The notes under the pieces were generated by a model. It ran no database searches, was not told the origin of the DNA, and worked only from the letters and a program-made list of their open reading frames with translations. Positions 62,468 to 64,000 of a stretch of 64,000 nucleotides of DNA are shown here, in pieces. Numbering within the stretch: position 1 is the stretch's first letter; the number at the start of each line of letters is the position of its first letter. Source of the DNA: Rhodoligotrophos appendicifer (lineage in GTDB: Bacteria > Pseudomonadota > Alphaproteobacteria > Rhizobiales > Im1); NCBI RefSeq assembly GCF_007474605.1, contig NZ_VHKL01000010.1:1-64000 (forward strand). Direction: 5' to 3'. The position numbers and the translations under genes are program-made.

Positions 62468-64000
62468 TCACGTCCGCTGATGTTCGCTGCGCTGCATCTC
62501 GTCGAGGCGCAATGCGAGGCCCAATGCAAACCGAGTCTCCGCGTCCTTCAAGTCGATGCCAAAGACCTTGCCAATCCTTCTGATGCGGTATCTGAGCGTG
62601 GAGACGTGAATGCCGAGCACCTCGGCAGAGCGCCGGAAGCCACAATTCTGTTCGATGAACACAGCCGATGTTTTCAAAAACTCCGTCTCATGCTGCCTGT
62701 CATAGGTCTTGATGCCTCCCACGGTCTGGCCAATGAATGCCGGAATTGCGTCATCATCCAGGGCGGAGATGAGCAGGGCATAGGGGCCAAAGTCCTTCTC
62801 GTTCACAAGACCATGACGGCCGAACATGCGCGCCAGCGTCAATGTCCTGACGCATGAGCGATATGCCTCGGCGAACAGCGAAACGCTTGTCAGAGGCGGG
62901 AACTCTACAATTCCCGGGCGATGCCCCGTCTCCCGCTTCAAGGTCGTCTCAACGGCGGCAAGCATGATCTTCCGCAGTCGCTCGTTCCCGATGTAATCAT
63001 CAGCGGGAAAGCCGATGACGATCTGGCCACCGACCGCTCCGAGAATCGTGCTCGGCAAAAGGCGCTTCAGCTCTCGCTCGAGCGCCCTGTACGGACCCAA
63101 ATCGACCATTTTCGTGCTTTCGGGTACGGTCGGGTCGACGAGCAACAACTGGGTATCCGCACGAAAGCTCCAGCCAAGCTGAGCAGCACGGGCACGAAAC
63201 GCTGGTTCGTCCGTCACACGTCCATCGATTGCTCGCTCCAGCAGATCGCTCACCTGCGCGAACAGCTGCCGGTGGGCGACGTGGCTGCGGATCAACAGGG
63301 TGCTGAGAGCAAATTTCGCGTTCTGGGCCACCAGAATGTCGAGGTCGCTCAATCCGGGGCCCGAGGGGAAGATCACCAGGCCCCCCACTGTCTCGTCATC
63401 AATGCGGATCGGCTCCACGTGAACTTTCCCCAAAACCACGCCTTCGATGGTCATCGAATATGTGGTTCGAAAGTCCGAGGGCATGGTGGTGCGAACCAGA
63501 TTACGCAACACCGGAGCACCCTCACCCTGGATGAGGTCTCCCCATTGGCGCTCGGCCAGGGCGACGCCATCGGGAGCGCGGCTGGCATATATGCGGTCGG
63601 TGGTAAAGTCCACGACGCTCAGAGGGTGGAGCAAGGTCGCCTCGATCAGCGAGGCAATCACGTCCATTCGCCCGCCTTCAAGGACGCGCTCGAACAGGGT
63701 GGAGCTCAGATCGAGCACACCCTTCAGGCGGGCGCTATATGCCCGCTCGGCCGCCACAAGCTTGGCCTTGTTGACGGCGATCGCAGCCAGATGAGAGATC
63801 GTCGACAGAAAGTCCAGTTCCTCCTTTCCGACTTCGATCTTCTCCTTGGAGTGGACCGCAAGCACCAGATCGCGGCCGTCGGCATCGGACACGTTGAGCG
63901 AGACAACAACGACCGTATGGTAATCCCTGGCGATGGCATCTCCGCGATAGCCCGGGTACTCGGTCGTCGTCTGGGCATCGGGAATGATGATCGGCTGGCG
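62468..64000 (-). CDS. PucR/CdaR-type transcriptional regulator with GAF domain, 5' end outside the window
   Basis: At least 511 residues; the frame is open to the last base, so the start lies beyond 64000. The visible N-terminal part is a GAF domain (IIIPDAQTTTEYPGYRGDAI, VVVVSLNVSDADG). A long middle region follows, and the C-terminal helix-turn-helix of the PucR type reads EQNCGFRRSAEVLGIHVSTL followed by RYRIRRIGKVFGI. Such regulators respond to small ligands and activate purine, sugar-acid or amino-acid catabolism genes. A shorter start at 63892 (GTG) would cut the GAF domain. Confidence 0.88.
   Translation of the reverse strand, partial: RQPIIIPDAQTTTEYPGYRGDAIARDYHTVVVVSLNVSDADGRDLVLAVHSKEKIEVGKEELDFLSTISHLAAIAVNKAKLVAAERAYSARLKGVLDLSSTLFERVLEGGRMDVIASLIEATLLHPLSVVDFTTDRIYASRAPDGVALAERQWGDLIQGEGAPVLRNLVRTTMPSDFRTTYSMTIEGVVLGKVHVEPIRIDDETVGGLVIFPSGPGLSDLDILVAQNAKFALSTLLIRSHVAHRQLFAQVSDLLERAIDGRVTDEPAFRARAAQLGWSFRADTQLLLVDPTVPESTKMVDLGPYRALERELKRLLPSTILGAVGGQIVIGFPADDYIGNERLRKIMLAAVETTLKRETGHRPGIVEFPPLTSVSLFAEAYRSCVRTLTLARMFGRHGLVNEKDFGPYALLISALDDDAIPAFIGQTVGGIKTYDRQHETEFLKTSAVFIEQNCGFRRSAEVLGIHVSTLRYRIRRIGKVFGIDLKDAETRFALGLALRLDEMQRSEHQRT

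Noticed and set aside
1-64000. CRISPR arrays, toxin-antitoxin, phage or conjugation genes
   Set aside because: No regularly spaced repeats, Cas, toxin, phage structural or Tra/Vir proteins were seen.

Overview
The window looks like an alphaproteobacterial (probably Rhizobiales-type) accessory region. It carries many ABC importers, CoA-linked catabolic enzymes, FCD-type GntR, LysR, LacI and PucR-type regulators, and ATGA/GTGA-coupled genes. This assignment is an inference from gene content and style; there is no rRNA or other core marker.

Layout. (1) 1-772 and 28186-29204 are a duplicated segment. Each copy holds the 3' half of a tRNA-Gly(GCC) gene, a terminator and the 3' end of an SDR gene, with debris of an IS1182-type transposase, an IclR regulator and a second SDR nearby. 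The two copies bracket about 28.7 kb like att sites of an integrated element, but no integrase is in the window. (2) 849-17090, all on the minus strand, is a long catabolic run controlled by a LysR protein: CaiB/BaiF CoA-transferase, enoyl-CoA hydratase homologue, SnoaL-like protein, amidase, SDR, cupin, complete Liv-type importer, acetoin-dehydrogenase-type E1 alpha/E1 beta/E2, a second enoyl-CoA hydratase and an acyl-CoA dehydrogenase. (3) 17215-17466 is a decayed lacI fragment related to the intact lacI at 38661. (4) 17676-28185 holds a luciferase-type monooxygenase, FCD-GntR regulator, HSL-type hydrolase, an unrecognised protein, an NmrA-like reductase, an Ssu/Tau-type importer with two permeases, and a 610-residue protein of unknown family. 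(5) 29156-38275 holds two paralogous SDRs flanking a DadA-like oxidase, a second two-permease Ssu/Tau importer, RidA, a 2-hydroxyacid dehydrogenase and an ABM-domain protein. (6) 38661-45647 holds LacI, a DUF1028 protein, a Pot-type spermidine/putrescine-like importer and an amidohydrolase. (7) 45764-64000 is visibly more GC-rich: uronate dehydrogenase, SMP-30 lactonase, Dpp-type importer, a D-threonine-aldolase-like PLP enzyme, RraA-like protein, DUF2243 membrane protein, a trimethylamine-dehydrogenase-like flavoprotein with RidA, FCD-GntR, a divergent DHDPS-family enzyme, a COG3618 hydrolase and a PucR-like regulator cut by the window end.

Working together. Blocks 2, 4, 5, 6 and 7 each look like an 'import plus degrade plus regulate' unit. 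The strongest new inference is a GntR regulon in block 7. Four copies of an ACTTGTC-N-GACAAGT-like motif, all in the same orientation to the downstream gene, lie before the uronate dehydrogenase, the Dpp binding protein, the RidA/flavoprotein operon (also the divergent gntR) and the DHDPS-family gene. This links sugar-acid oxidation, oligopeptide-type import and imine chemistry in one circuit. The substrates of all blocks remain unassigned.
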